A stretch of 64,000 bases of DNA from an uncultured Tenacibaculum sp. (GCF_947494125.1 NZ_CANLTU010000004.1:124001-188000), one strand, 5' to 3'. Numbered from the stretch's first letter, positions 17,681 through 26,855 are shown. Translations and numbers: made by a program. Notes: generated from the sequence alone by a model not told the origin.

Positions 17681-19123
17681 TTATTTATTATCGATATAAC
17701 TAATTTCTCTATAGATTGTCTTAAAATTCAACTGAGTTAGTTTATTTGAATATTGGATTTTTGGTTTATGAAGTTCCCTCAGAATAACTTGTAATTTTAA
17801 TTGAATTCTTTTGTCCCTCCCATCTGCAAAAGCAATAAACTCACCTTGTGTTAATTTGAAAAAGATTTCTGCTCTGCGTTTTGGAATTTCTTTTTCGCCT
17901 TTTGTAATTCTCGCATCCCAAGAAAGTCCAGTTCCTTTACTAACACTTCTAGTTGAATTCTTAATAATTTCAAAGAACCGTTCGTAATACTTGGCTGTAT
18001 CGGGATCATTTACTTTGCCGAAAAACTGATACGATAAATTACTTAATATGGCTTTACTTGCTTTATCACCATATAGCATATCGTTCTGAATTTTGTCCTG
18101 CATTACATAAATAGTGGCAATATCATAACTTCTCAATGTTGCTGGAATACGATGCATATTGAGTAACTTAATAGTTGGTGCTTCTTCCATCAAGACGAAT
18201 GATGATTCTCGGTTACGTACGCTCATCTGTTTAATCACCGTATGTATTATAGTTGCTATAATAGGTGAGTAAACAGATTCATATCGAGGGTTGTTTACAA
18301 TTGAAATGACAGCTTTATTATTTGGACTATTGATGTCCAAAGGCACTTCATCAGCTGACAGAACCATAAATATTTTTTGAGAGCTTATCTTTTTAAAGGC
18401 ATTGGCCAAGGTGCTTTTTACACCTGCGGTTTGTTTTTCAGATTCTATACCGTTAATAAAAGCACTTGCCATAGCTCTGGATGTAAAGTCTGATTTTAGA
18501 AAAGCAACTAATTTTTTAGTAGTCATCGTTTGATACAATGCTATTAAATGTGGTAATGTACATTTCTCTGGATAGGATGTCTTTAATTTCCAAATCAAAC
18601 CGCTTAACAAACCCTCAACGGCATCAGCAAAAAACTTTGAACTACCAGCGGCTTCTGATAAGTTTTGTTCTAGTAGATTTTCAATTAAGACTTTGGAAAC
18701 TTCATTCACACTTTCTTCGTTAGGTAAATATCTTGGTGCAATAGGATTCACTTTTTGATGAATCTTATCGAATGAAATAGTATAGAAATTAACATCGTTG
18801 TCCTTAAAAAGAGGATAGGCGATTTCGGTCAATTCAAAATCTTTATAGTCGTGAATAATTCCGCAGAAGTTGTATTTGGCAAAGTGCTGTAATAAATTAT
18901 AAACAACGCTTTCCGTTTTTCCACTACCTGCAGAACCGATTATGGAAACGCCGCGTTTAATATTGTCAATCTTAAGTCTTCCTAATTTCAATTTAAAGTG
19001 AACCTGGTACTTTTTAATCTCCTTTGATTTTTCATCTGAAAATAAATACACAGAGATTATCATTCCTAGCACCAAGACAGGAATTACAACATATAAAATG
19101 ATATGAGCCATCGTCCAACTCAT
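17681..19123 (-). CDS. TraG/TraD-like type IV coupling protein (MobC-type)
   Basis: 480 residues: membrane helix at about 6-27, Walker A GSAGSGKT at 63-70, a Walker-B-like FVLMEEAP with Glu where Asp is usual, and a TraM-recognition-like part (MHRIPATLRSYDIATIYVMQ). Such ATPases bring the relaxase-DNA complex to the transfer channel. The length is short for VirD4 but usual for the coupling protein of small Bacteroidota mobilizable elements. It overlaps the relaxase gene by 4 bp (ATGA), so the two are translationally coupled. Confidence 0.85.
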   Translation of the reverse strand: MSWTMAHIILYVVIPVLVLGMIISVYLFSDEKSKEIKKYQVHFKLKLGRLKIDNIKRGVSIIGSAGSGKTESVVYNLLQHFAKYNFCGIIHDYKDFELTEIAYPLFKDNDVNFYTISFDKIHQKVNPIAPRYLPNEESVNEVSKVLIENLLEQNLSEAAGSSKFFADAVEGLLSGLIWKLKTSYPEKCTLPHLIALYQTMTTKKLVAFLKSDFTSRAMASAFINGIESEKQTAGVKSTLANAFKKISSQKIFMVLSADEVPLDINSPNNKAVISIVNNPRYESVYSPIIATIIHTVIKQMSVRNRESSFVLMEEAPTIKLLNMHRIPATLRSYDIATIYVMQDKIQNDMLYGDKASKAILSNLSYQFFGKVNDPDTAKYYERFFEIIKNSTRSVSKGTGLSWDARITKGEKEIPKRRAEIFFKLTQGEFIAFADGRDKRIQLKLQVILRELHKPKIQYSNKLTQLNFKTIYREISYIDNK

Positions 19124-20154
19124 ACACCAATAGAACTTGATTGAATACCTCTATCAATGGTTTGTTTTAATTTCTTGAAAAGTTTATAGGCTAATTGTGC
19201 TTTATTGGTTGGAATATTCATCAATGGAATTTTTACTCCAGATTTACCCAACAACTTAAACGCCACAACTTTTTGATTGGTTGGCAATCCCATAATACTA
19301 GCAAAATATCTTTTAGGGTTTTTAATAAATGCTTTTCGTGCTTTATAGGTTTCTACATAATTACGCTTATACTTGAATTGCTTGTCAAAAACTTCTTCGG
19401 CTTTCTTAAAAAAATTGTTTCGATTAAAGCCTCGCTTTACAGCTTTACCGTGCATTTTAGTATTGGAAGCTGTGTATTTACTTCCTGGTGACAAACTGTA
19501 TTTGTTACTCATATCTTTTCGGCTTACAATAATATGAATGTGAGTTTGAAAACCTTCCTTTTGCATGCCTCTTACAATACGTTTTCCTTTGATTTTATGC
19601 AGTGCTTTTTGTTCAAGTTTGGCGATTTTCTTTTGCAGCGCTTTCTTATTTCCTTGCAAGTTTCCTTCTTCAATTTTTCGGATATCTTTTTTCAGTTCAA
19701 GAATTTTAGTTGCATACGATTGATTTTCGATAATAGCCTTATCCGTTCCTTTATAGGTACGTTTGTGTTCAATTTTAGCATAGTATTTTATATCATCTAC
19801 ATTTACAGGGCGTCCGTTTATTTCTCGGTTAAAGTTCTTCGCATATTCTTTCATCAGTTCTTTGGTATAGGCTTTTAAATCTTCAGAACTGTTTTGTAAA
19901 TGCTTTAGTTCTCTTGAGCTTGGATTTACCGTAATGGAATAGAATTTTGGCTCATCTCTTTTAAGCTTTGCTTTGTTGCCATCAATCTCACGAATAACTT
20001 CTTCAGCATAAATTTCTTCACTATATTGGTTAAAGAAATGCTCTTGTTCTTCAATGGTTTTACCCTCATTTTCCTTTTCGAGATAATTCACAAAGTCAAC
20101 CGAACTTTGGGCAAAATTCTCACCTGTTTGTTGTGCTGTTATAGTTACGTACAT
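19120..20154 (-). CDS. mobB: MobB-type relaxase (DUF5712-like)
   Basis: 344 residues. A THIHIIVSRKD motif with His205 and His207 fits the metal-binding HxH of HUH-type relaxases, and the N terminus MYVTITAQQTGENFAQSSVD with a repeated Tyr content is typical for the Flavobacteriia MobB group. It would nick oriT and pilot the strand. The gene overlaps btgA by 35 bp upstream and the coupling-protein gene by 4 bp downstream, forming a three-gene mobilization operon. Confidence 0.8.
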   Translation of the reverse strand: MYVTITAQQTGENFAQSSVDFVNYLEKENEGKTIEEQEHFFNQYSEEIYAEEVIREIDGNKAKLKRDEPKFYSITVNPSSRELKHLQNSSEDLKAYTKELMKEYAKNFNREINGRPVNVDDIKYYAKIEHKRTYKGTDKAIIENQSYATKILELKKDIRKIEEGNLQGNKKALQKKIAKLEQKALHKIKGKRIVRGMQKEGFQTHIHIIVSRKDMSNKYSLSPGSKYTASNTKMHGKAVKRGFNRNNFFKKAEEVFDKQFKYKRNYVETYKARKAFIKNPKRYFASIMGLPTNQKVVAFKLLGKSGVKIPLMNIPTNKAQLAYKLFKKLKQTIDRGIQSSSIGV

Positions 20155-20695
20155 TATTTAATTTTTGTTTTAAGTTTCCGTATTCTTCTCTTGTTATTTC
20201 TAACTTGAAGTAGTTACTTCCTAAACTTCCTTTTACATATTTTATCTTGTCCATTAATTCCTCAAAATGGTTGTGCGTTGTATTGAATTGCTCCTGAATT
20301 TTGAAATAATTTTCTCGATAATAGATGAGTTCTTCATTTTCTGAAATGAGTTCGGGTGTACCAAAATCGAATTCCTTTTCTTCTACATCTGTAGAAGCTT
20401 GTTCAAATAATTGTTGCAACATTGCTGTAGTGGGTTTGATTTGACTCTTTTCGATGTCACGAATGATAGCAATAACTGCATTAAATCGCTTTTGTATTTG
20501 ATGCTTTAAACTGGAAAACGTTTCGCCCAAACGCTCGTTTGGCGATACCTCATTGATTTCAAAAAAATCCATCATTGAAAGTAATGTCATCGATTGCGAT
20601 TTGGAAAATTTCTTGCAAAACTTTCTAAACTTCATTGCTACAGATGCCTTTAGTTTAAATGTTTCAAATTTCTCTTTTTCGTATCCTTCATCCAT
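20120..20695 (-). CDS. BfmA/BtgA-family mobilization protein
   Basis: 191 residues, mostly helical. The N-terminal part KASVAMKFRKFCKKFSKSQSMTLLSMMDFF is the recognisable feature of BtgA/BfmA mobilization proteins, which bind oriT next to the relaxase in Bacteroides elements. First gene of the mob operon, with the structured oriT candidate directly upstream. Confidence 0.8.
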   Translation of the reverse strand: MDEGYEKEKFETFKLKASVAMKFRKFCKKFSKSQSMTLLSMMDFFEINEVSPNERLGETFSSLKHQIQKRFNAVIAIIRDIEKSQIKPTTAMLQQLFEQASTDVEEKEFDFGTPELISENEELIYYRENYFKIQEQFNTTHNHFEELMDKIKYVKGSLGSNYFKLEITREEYGNLKQKLNNVRNYNSTTNR

Positions 20696-21121
20696 TTTTT
20701 AGTAAAAAAATTCATTGGTTTTACTGGGTTCACGGCATTTTTTACTAAAAAACCAAAAACACTTCTTTTTAAAAAAAACCTCAATCACCTGTTTTTAAAG
20801 AGATTGCGCTAACAAATCAAATAAGTAACACCGTTCTGCGTGTTACCCTCTTGCTTCTCCATTTCGTCATGCTTTAGCATGACAAAATTCCAAACAACCT
20901 GATTAAAAAATCAGTTGCTCTTTCCCTAAATAACAGGTTTTATAAATGTATTTATTTGAGTTGTAAAACTGAAACGCAGAATAGTATTAAAAGGTTTGTT
21001 TTGGTAGTAAATACTATGATTTCACAAAAAGTTGGTAAAGAGAACGTCAGATTTGAAGTTGTTACCATGTAAAAGACCCTTGAAAAAAATTCAAAGGTCT
21101 TTATGGTTATACTTTGTGAAA
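20696..21121. other. Structured spacer upstream of btgA, oriT candidate
   Basis: Three stem-loops lie within about 95 bp: GTAACAC/GTGTTAC at 20825-20846, GTCATGCT/AGCATGAC at 20866-20883, and CTGATT/AATCAG at 20899-20914 with further pairing outside a bulge (CAA/TTG). Relaxase operons often have oriT directly upstream of the accessory mob gene, which is the position here. The nick site cannot be assigned. The right part holds a terminator (21072-21102). Confidence 0.45.
21072..21102 (-). terminator. Intrinsic terminator of the ssb-radC-ORF65 unit
   Basis: AAAGACCCTTGAA and TTCAAAGGTCTTT pair (one mismatch) around an A-rich loop just past the stop codon of the 65-residue gene on the minus strand. 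Confidence 0.7.
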
Positions 21122-21319
21122 TTAGATATTAAACACATATTGATAGTTGTATAAATTCCGTGTCGCTTCTTCGTCTAATAAAACATCATAATCTAAATAA
21201 TGTTCTTTGGCGTAGGCTTTAAGTTCGCCTCCAAACTTACTTTCTATATCTTCTTTAGAGACTGAAAGTAAATCGTTCTGTGTTTCTGCATCGAGATTGC
21301 TATAATTTAGATATACCAT
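21122..21319 (-). CDS. Small acidic hypothetical protein of the mobile element
   Basis: 65 residues, acidic, helix-rich (KEDIESKFGGELKAYAKEHY). It lies 16 bp after the RadC-like gene and is followed by a good terminator, which supports that it is real. Not recognised. Small acidic genes at this place in mobile elements sometimes act as DNA mimics, but nothing in the sequence proves this. Confidence 0.6.
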   Translation of the reverse strand: MVYLNYSNLDAETQNDLLSVSKEDIESKFGGELKAYAKEHYLDYDVLLDEEATRNLYNYQYVFNI

Positions 21320-21335
21320 AATTCAAAATTTCAAA

Positions 21336-21785
21336 TTATAATATTCCGTTATCTGCAAAACTGTAATACTCGCCATTAGGTGTAATTATCAAATGGTCTA
21401 ATACTTTGACATCAAAAAATGCAGATGCTTTTTTAATTTTCCTAGTTAGACTTTTATCTGCCTCACTTGGAATTAATTTACCACTCGGATGATTATGTAC
21501 TAGAATGACACCTACCGAAAGTGATTTTAACACCACCGCAAATAGGATGCGTAAATCAACCAATGTGCCTGTAATTCCTCCACTAGAAACCTCATAAATT
21601 CCTTTTACTTTATTGGAATTATTTAAAAGCAATACTTTAAAGGTTTCGTGTAATTCTATCGTTTTTTTATTCCAGTTTTCAAAAAGTAATTTACCTGCAT
21701 CTAATGAACTAGATATTGCTATGGATGCACAAGCATTTGCTTTCTCTTTGTAGCTGACTTTTATTTCGTTAACTTTGTTCTTCAT
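21336..21785 (-). CDS. RadC-like JAB-domain protein
   Basis: 149 residues from the ATG at 21785; an ATG 48 bp further upstream would add an untypical tail. The JAMM metal-binding motif is complete: Glu in the early strand, HNHPSG, then SEADKSLTRKIKKA and DHLIITPNGEYYSF. Short RadC-like proteins of this type are standard passengers of Bacteroidota conjugative elements and plasmids; they are not the chromosomal RadC. Their role is unclear. Co-directed with ssb. Confidence 0.9.
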   Translation of the reverse strand: MKNKVNEIKVSYKEKANACASIAISSSLDAGKLLFENWNKKTIELHETFKVLLLNNSNKVKGIYEVSSGGITGTLVDLRILFAVVLKSLSVGVILVHNHPSGKLIPSEADKSLTRKIKKASAFFDVKVLDHLIITPNGEYYSFADNGIL

Positions 21786-21854
21786 TGTTTTTCTATTTAA
21801 GATGGATAATGAAAAAGAGGGCAATCTCTTCAAAAATCTTACCCTCTTTCTTTT

Positions 21855-22193
21855 TTACTTATTACTTCCCATTAAAAGGATTTCATTTATCACTACTTCG
21901 GTTACATAGCGTTTAGTTCCCTCTTTATCATCGTAAGAATGTGTGCTTAATTTTCCTTCAATAGCAATTTCTTTGCCTTTGGTTACATACTTTTCAATGA
22001 TGTCGGCAGTTTTACCCCAAGCGATAGCCGTATGCCAATTAGTGTCTGTTTGCTTTTCGCCTTTAGAGTTTTTGTAGTTCTCATTGGTGGCTAATGACAA
22101 GCGTGCTACTTTTTTACCGCTTTCAAGTGTTGTAATTGTTGGTTCTTGTCCAACGTTTCCGATTAACAGCACTTTGTTTTTTAATGTACTCAT
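21855..22193 (-). CDS. ssb: Single-stranded DNA-binding protein (mobile-element copy)
   Basis: 112 residues: an OB fold (NKVLLIGNVGQEPTITTLESG, WHTAIAWGKTADIIEKYVTKG, ATEGKLSTHSYDD-type strand) without the usual acidic C-terminal tail (ends MGSNK). Missing tail and short length fit an element-borne SSB that protects transferred strands. First gene of the ssb-radC-ORF65 unit. Confidence 0.9.
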   Translation of the reverse strand: MSTLKNKVLLIGNVGQEPTITTLESGKKVARLSLATNENYKNSKGEKQTDTNWHTAIAWGKTADIIEKYVTKGKEIAIEGKLSTHSYDDKEGTKRYVTEVVINEILLMGSNK

Positions 22194-22784
22194 GGTTTAA
22201 AAATTTTAGATTAATATTTCCCTTTTTGGTTTAAACTGAATTAAATTTTAAGGGGTGTTTGTATGATTTCTTTCGTGCTTTGCACAATAGATGAAGTGGG
22301 TTTTGTCAAGGCTTTTAGGGAACAAATCAGGAGTGTTTTCGACGTAGTAAAATCTTTAGATTTTCAAGGAAGTAGAAACCTTATTTTTTTCTAAAACTTG
22401 TATAGTCTTGATAAGTTCCATAATGGGATTAGCAATTCTTTTAAACGCATTTATGAAAGGAGCATACAGGGAGTTAAGCGAGTGTAATGGATGTGTTTAA
22501 ATTAGAAGTGTTTATGCTATGCCTGTTTTTCGATGCCCCGAAAAACAACAAAAGGCTTCATCTATTATAAACCCCTTAAAATGCCGAGTCAAAATTTGAA
22601 TTTTTAAGAATTATCGAGCAAAGGCTAAAGAAGAATTTGCCGATACTACCGTTAAGAAAATTTAGATTTTGACTTTCTGATTAAAGAGTAGTTTTCACAG
22701 AAAAATAATATTCATGTAATCTTATTACCTTTATACGCATATATGATTGCAGACAGTAATTGAAATTCACTAAATTCAAGTAGA
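22194..22784. repeat. 590-bp non-coding region with nested inverted repeats
   Basis: Two widely spaced inverted pairs have the same order: ATTTTAAGGGGT (22245-22256) with its complement at 22571-22582, and AATAGATGAAG (22286-22296) with its complement at 22556-22566. Inside are small hairpins GTGC/GCAC (22275-22285) and GTTTTTCG/CGAAAAAC (22525-22546). Outside, GTCAAAATTTGAATTTT (22588-22604) faces a near complement at 22657-22673. No gene is seen. A replication, transfer or end structure of the element is possible. Confidence 0.5.
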
Positions 22785-23609
22785 ATGGAAAATTTGAACC
22801 AAAATATAGAAAGCCATTACCTTAAAGAAAAGCTTTATGAAGATATTATTAATCGTCTTAAAGAACAAAACATTCCTCTTGACAATGTAAAAAGATCTGA
22901 TATTGCAGGCACAGATGAGTTTCATGTACGTGGAGCAGCTGTTTCAAGGGAACTTGCCAGTAGCATTAACTTAAATGGACTCAATGTGCTAGATGTAGGG
23001 TGTGGTTTAGGAGGACCTTGTAGAATGCTAGCTGATGAATATAATTGTTATACTACAGGAATAGATTTAAGTAATGAATTTATAAGAACGGCCAATAAAC
23101 TATCAGAACTTGTAAAGTTAAATGACAAAACTACTTTTGTACAAGGAAATGCTACAGAACTCCCTTTTGATAATAATACCTTTGATGTGGTTTGGACACA
23201 ACACGTTCAAATGAATATACCAGATAAGAAAAAGTTTTATTCAGAAATAAATAGAGTATTAAAAACTGGTGGCCATTTCCTTTATTATGACATTTTAAAA
23301 AAAGGTAAAGGAGAAATCAATTATCCAACTCCTTGGGCTAGTACGGCAAGTCTTAGTTTTTTATTTAAAGCTGAAGAAATGGATACTATTTTAAAAGAAT
23401 TAGGATTAACAAAAGAACAATCCATTAATCAAAGTCAAGCAGGAATTGATTTTTTTGATGCGCTTGTAGACAGATTGAAAGAATTTGGTCCTCCTAAAAT
23501 GGGATTGAATGTCTTAATGGGGGAAACAACAAAACCAAAACTAATGAATTTACTGTCTCATTTGAAAACTGGTGATCTTGAACTCCAAAGTGGTGTATAT
23601 AAAAAGTAG
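22785..23609 (+). CDS. Class I SAM-dependent methyltransferase
   Basis: 274 residues. Motif I is LDVGCGLGGPCRML, followed by TGIDLS (motif II acidic end), GNATELPFDNNTFDVVWTQH and a LKTGGHFLYYDIL strand, which places it with Methyltransf_11/UbiE-type small-molecule methyltransferases. The C-terminal part has no recognisable substrate signature. It is the only gene between the structured region and the tRNA-like end, so it is probably cargo of the element. Confidence 0.85.
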   Translation: MENLNQNIESHYLKEKLYEDIINRLKEQNIPLDNVKRSDIAGTDEFHVRGAAVSRELASSINLNGLNVLDVGCGLGGPCRMLADEYNCYTTGIDLSNEFIRTANKLSELVKLNDKTTFVQGNATELPFDNNTFDVVWTQHVQMNIPDKKKFYSEINRVLKTGGHFLYYDILKKGKGEINYPTPWASTASLSFLFKAEEMDTILKELGLTKEQSINQSQAGIDFFDALVDRLKEFGPPKMGLNVLMGETTKPKLMNLLSHLKTGDLELQSGVYKK

Positions 23610-23787
23610 TTACGTATATTTTATTAAATAGCTTTTGCAGAAACTACTTTAAATCTATATATTTTATAATCAATTACTTACATTTGTTATATTGAAAGCT
23701 GAAATGGCTGTTGTAGGTGTCTTAATAGGTGTCCTACTCGAAAAATAGTAAAATAAAATACTGATATACAGAGCGGTACGAATCACA

Positions 23788-23810
23788 TTCAAATTCTGCC
23801 ACCCCGACTA
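23788..23810 (+). other. tRNA 3'-end-like fragment, attachment-site candidate
   Basis: The bases read TTCAAATTCTGCCACCCCGA then CTA. They have the shape of a T-loop (TTCAAAT), 3' T-stem and acceptor end of a tRNA, but no tRNA body lies in front and the 5' T-stem does not pair. Together with the terminator-like hairpin directly after it, this is what is left at the far end of an element that integrated into a tRNA gene. The intact tRNA is not in the window. Confidence 0.4.
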
Positions 23811-23831
23811 AATGTAATATCAATTACAACT

Positions 23832-23865
23832 AAAACCTTGTTAATCTTATGATTATCAAGGTTTT
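23832..23865. terminator. Strong stem-loop terminator after the tRNA-like fragment
   Basis: AAAACCTTG and CAAGGTTTT form a perfect 9-bp stem, continued inside by TAATC/GATTA after one mismatch, with a TTAT loop. The A/T-flanked stem suits a bidirectional terminator, probably the old tRNA terminator. Confidence 0.7.
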
Positions 23866-23994
23866 CTAGTTTTTAGACTTTTCACATTATATAAAGAAAC
23901 ATAATTTTTAGCTTAAAGTATTCAATTTTCATAAACGATCATTTTATACAATTTATATTTTTTAGTTTACTTTAGATTTATCAAAATTTATATA

Positions 23995-24765
23995 GTGAAA
24001 GAATCTAACAACAATCATCAATACTCTGAGCTATATCCTTCAGAAGGATTAGAAGATTTTATATCACTCTATTTTAAAGCAAAAAACCTTTCTAATAAGC
24101 CTGAGGAAATGACTATTTGCCCAGATGGATACTTCAAACTTATAATTCAAGTAAAAGAAAACAAAATAATATCTTATTTCCTAACTGGTATTTGGACTAA
24201 AGAAATAAATATTGTTGTACCTGCTAAAGTAACTACTTATGGTGTAAAATTTAAAATAATAGCTTCTGAAGCTATCCTAAAAAGAGAAATAAAATCTATA
24301 CTAAACTCAGTAGAACAATTAAACTTTAGCAAGTTTGACATCAATAATTTAAACATCAATTCTTTTGAAAGCATTACTAAACAGTTAGAAGATAGGTTTT
24401 ACAAAGAACTAAATTCTGAAAATGAAATTCAAGGAAATAGATTGAGGTTAAGTCAATTTTTATATCGTAATTACAAAAATGTACAAGCTAACGAAGTTGC
24501 TAATCAGATATATTGGACACATAGACAAATAAACAGATACTTAAATAAATATGTAGGAGTAACATTAAAAAAGTATTTAAATATCCAAAAATGTTATCGC
24601 TCTTATTTGCATATAAGAGAAGGAAATTTTTTTCCTGAAAAAGGTTTTTTTGATCAAGCTCATTTTATAAGAGAAGTTAAAAAACACACCGGACATACAC
24701 CTACTTTATTATTCAAAGGCAAAAACGACCAATTTATACAATTGAAGAATATAGAGAAGCTATAA
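23995..24765 (+). CDS. AraC-family regulator with DUF6597-like sensor part
   Basis: 256 residues from a GTG; no earlier ATG fits. The N-terminal half (YSELYPSEGLEDFISLYFKA, CPDGYFKLII, TYGVKFK) resembles the barrel-type part of AraC proteins annotated DUF6597. The C-terminal half is the double helix-turn-helix (VQANEVANQIYWTHRQINRYLNK, GFFDQAHFIREVKKHTGHTP). The second helix-turn-helix keeps FDQAHFIREF-type residues. It stands 19 bp before the flavocytochrome gene and likely controls that operon. Confidence 0.85.
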   Translation: MKESNNNHQYSELYPSEGLEDFISLYFKAKNLSNKPEEMTICPDGYFKLIIQVKENKIISYFLTGIWTKEINIVVPAKVTTYGVKFKIIASEAILKREIKSILNSVEQLNFSKFDINNLNINSFESITKQLEDRFYKELNSENEIQGNRLRLSQFLYRNYKNVQANEVANQIYWTHRQINRYLNKYVGVTLKKYLNIQKCYRSYLHIREGNFFPEKGFFDQAHFIREVKKHTGHTPTLLFKGKNDQFIQLKNIEKL

Positions 24766-24784
24766 GTTTGACAAAAACTTAAAT

Positions 24785-26083
24785 ATGCGAATCTTAAAAC
24801 AAGAAATTTACTTCCCTATTATTGTAGGAATACACCTTATTTTCTGGTGTATAGATCTTTATTTTTTTAGCGGAAACTTTACAGAGGTTGATTCAGATAC
24901 TATGTTTTTTGGCAGGCTTCAAAATGCTTCGGGGCTAAATTCACATAGAATTATAGGAGAAATTTTCTCTTCATGGGTAGTAACAGTTTTTGCTTTTAAT
25001 TTTTTAATGGCGACTAGAGCCAAATGGGTAGAAAACCTATTTGGAGGTCTTGATAAAATGTATTTAATACATAAACGCTCTGGTGTTATTGCTGTTATAT
25101 TATTACTAGCCCATTTTATAGTAGTTCCAAGAGCAATAGATTTTAATCCAGGAAAACCTTTAGGGTTTTATGCATTAATATTAATTCTTATAGGTGTAAT
25201 AGTTTCTGCTGTACCTGTCTTCAAAAAGAAAATACCATATCATAAATGGATTAATTTCCACAAACTTATGGGAGTTTTCTATACATTAGGTGTTATTCAT
25301 GGCTTTATGGTAGATAGCTTAATAAAACAACTACCAATTACAAGAATTTATGTTTTTAGCATGGCTATGATAGGTATACTAGCTTGGGTTTATAAAGCTT
25401 TCTTGTTTGATTTATTCAATAAAAAACTGAATTACGCTGTTAAACAAGTTAAAAATCTTGGTAATAATATTACAGAATTAGAATTAGTAGCTCAAAATAA
25501 GTCTTTGAATTTTAAAGCAGGTCAATTTGCCTTTTTTACTTTTCCATCAATCAACAAAAGGGAACAGCATCCTTTTACAATTAGTAGCCATCCGCATCAA
25601 AAAAATCTAAAAATAACAATTAAAGGTTTAGGTGATTATACAGATAATTTTGCTAACAAGGTAAATATTAACGATGATGTTTTTGTTGAAGGGCCTTATG
25701 GTAAATTTTCTTCAGGATATTCAAAAGAAAAAGAACAAGTTTGGATAGCTGGTGGAATAGGTATCACTCCTTTTCTAGCTCTTATAAATGATTATTACAC
25801 AAATAAAGTAGTATTATACTGGTGTGTAAATAACGAAAGTGAAGCTGTATACAAAACACCATTAGAAACAATTGCTAAATCTAATCCTCTTTTCGAATTT
25901 ATTTTATGGAATTCTGAAAAGAGAGGTCACATTACTGTAGATGATTTAAGCATAAGAGATCCTGAAAAGAGAGCTTATCTTATTTGTGGACCAAAGGCTT
26001 TAAAAGAAAATATTACGAAACAACTAAAACAAGAAGGTGTTAAACAAAGTAGTATTTATGATGAAGAATTTACATTTAGATAA
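24785..26083 (+). CDS. NOX/ferric-reductase-like transmembrane flavocytochrome b
   Basis: 432 residues. The membrane half has six helices; two of them carry His pairs at the spacing known from NADPH oxidases and ferric reductases: His96-x13-His110 and His159-x12-His172, which would hold two haems. The cytosolic half has the FAD motif HPFTISSHP, a GGIGITPFLAL nicotinamide-binding loop, LICGPKALKEN and a C-terminal EEFTFR. It would move electrons from NAD(P)H through FAD and two haems across the membrane to oxygen or Fe3+. Which acceptor is used cannot be told from sequence. Confidence 0.88.
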   Translation: MRILKQEIYFPIIVGIHLIFWCIDLYFFSGNFTEVDSDTMFFGRLQNASGLNSHRIIGEIFSSWVVTVFAFNFLMATRAKWVENLFGGLDKMYLIHKRSGVIAVILLLAHFIVVPRAIDFNPGKPLGFYALILILIGVIVSAVPVFKKKIPYHKWINFHKLMGVFYTLGVIHGFMVDSLIKQLPITRIYVFSMAMIGILAWVYKAFLFDLFNKKLNYAVKQVKNLGNNITELELVAQNKSLNFKAGQFAFFTFPSINKREQHPFTISSHPHQKNLKITIKGLGDYTDNFANKVNINDDVFVEGPYGKFSSGYSKEKEQVWIAGGIGITPFLALINDYYTNKVVLYWCVNNESEAVYKTPLETIAKSNPLFEFILWNSEKRGHITVDDLSIRDPEKRAYLICGPKALKENITKQLKQEGVKQSSIYDEEFTFR

Positions 26084-26094
26084 ATAATTATAAA

Positions 26095-26835
26095 ATGGAC
26101 AACAACGATAATAGTAACGCTGTAATCAAAGCAGTTGTATCGATTAGATATTTAGCTTTAGGCTTATCAAATAATTGGTCAAACATGAAGTCTATTGGCT
26201 TATTACTTGAAAATGAATTAAATGCAGTTTCTTCTTTGGTTAAACAATTTTCAAAAAGCGAAACACAAGAAGAATGGGTGATTGAAAAAAGCAATTACAA
26301 AAATAATTTAAATGAACTAAAACTAATTTTATCCAATACAATAACCAAGATAAAAAGTAAAAATTCTGAAAACTTATCAAGTGACTGGAATTCTTATCAA
26401 AAATTTTCTAAAACAATAACCCAATCATTATCTGAAATGCATTCTATTGGTAGGAATGTTATTCCAGAAAATAAAACTGATGAGTGGAATCAATGTTGGG
26501 AGAAAATAAATAACTCTCATTCTGAAATAAAAAATGAAGCAGAAGCGTGCTATTTACAATTAAAACTAATTGAAGAGTATAGTCCTGAAGAAGTTAATAA
26601 TCTTACTGATACTATTTTAAAACATATTCCTGCAAAGTATTCTATTGAGGAAGCTGAGAAATATAACAAAGAATACTTAGAAGCTTATGAAGCTATTAAA
26701 AAAGAAGCGTCACAAAAGAAAAACATTTGGGATAAATTTTTAGATATTCTTGCTGGAGGCATAGAACAAACTCCCGCACAAAGAGTAATGATGCAACGTT
26801 GGGTAAACGGAGAGAAAGGTGAAAACTCATTATAA
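26095..26835 (+). CDS. Hypothetical helical protein in the flavocytochrome operon
   Basis: 246 residues, no signal peptide, predicted largely helical with Asn/Lys/Glu-rich stretches and seven Trp residues, several in WNQCWEK- or DWNSYQKF-like contexts. The C terminus QTPAQRVMMQRWVNGEKGE is the most distinctive part. No family recognised. It starts 11 bp after the flavocytochrome gene and is followed after 20 bp by the lipoprotein gene, so it belongs to the same operon. Confidence 0.65.
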   Translation: MDNNDNSNAVIKAVVSIRYLALGLSNNWSNMKSIGLLLENELNAVSSLVKQFSKSETQEEWVIEKSNYKNNLNELKLILSNTITKIKSKNSENLSSDWNSYQKFSKTITQSLSEMHSIGRNVIPENKTDEWNQCWEKINNSHSEIKNEAEACYLQLKLIEEYSPEEVNNLTDTILKHIPAKYSIEEAEKYNKEYLEAYEAIKKEASQKKNIWDKFLDILAGGIEQTPAQRVMMQRWVNGEKGENSL

Positions 26836-26855
26836 ACAATATAAACAATATAAAC

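Larger units (their letters stand above)
23610..23994. other. Spacer with tRNA-3'-end-like att candidate
   Basis: Besides the tRNA-like piece (23788-23810) and the following hairpin (23832-23865) the region is AT-rich and holds the leader of the AraC gene at 23995. Immediate repeats TAGGTGTCTTA/TAGGTGTCCTA occur at about 23715-23740. Confidence 0.5.

Noticed and set aside
21016..21071. 18-codon plus-strand frame ending before the 21072 hairpin
   Set aside because: Very short and not distinguishable from chance; the hairpin is explained as terminator of the minus-strand unit.
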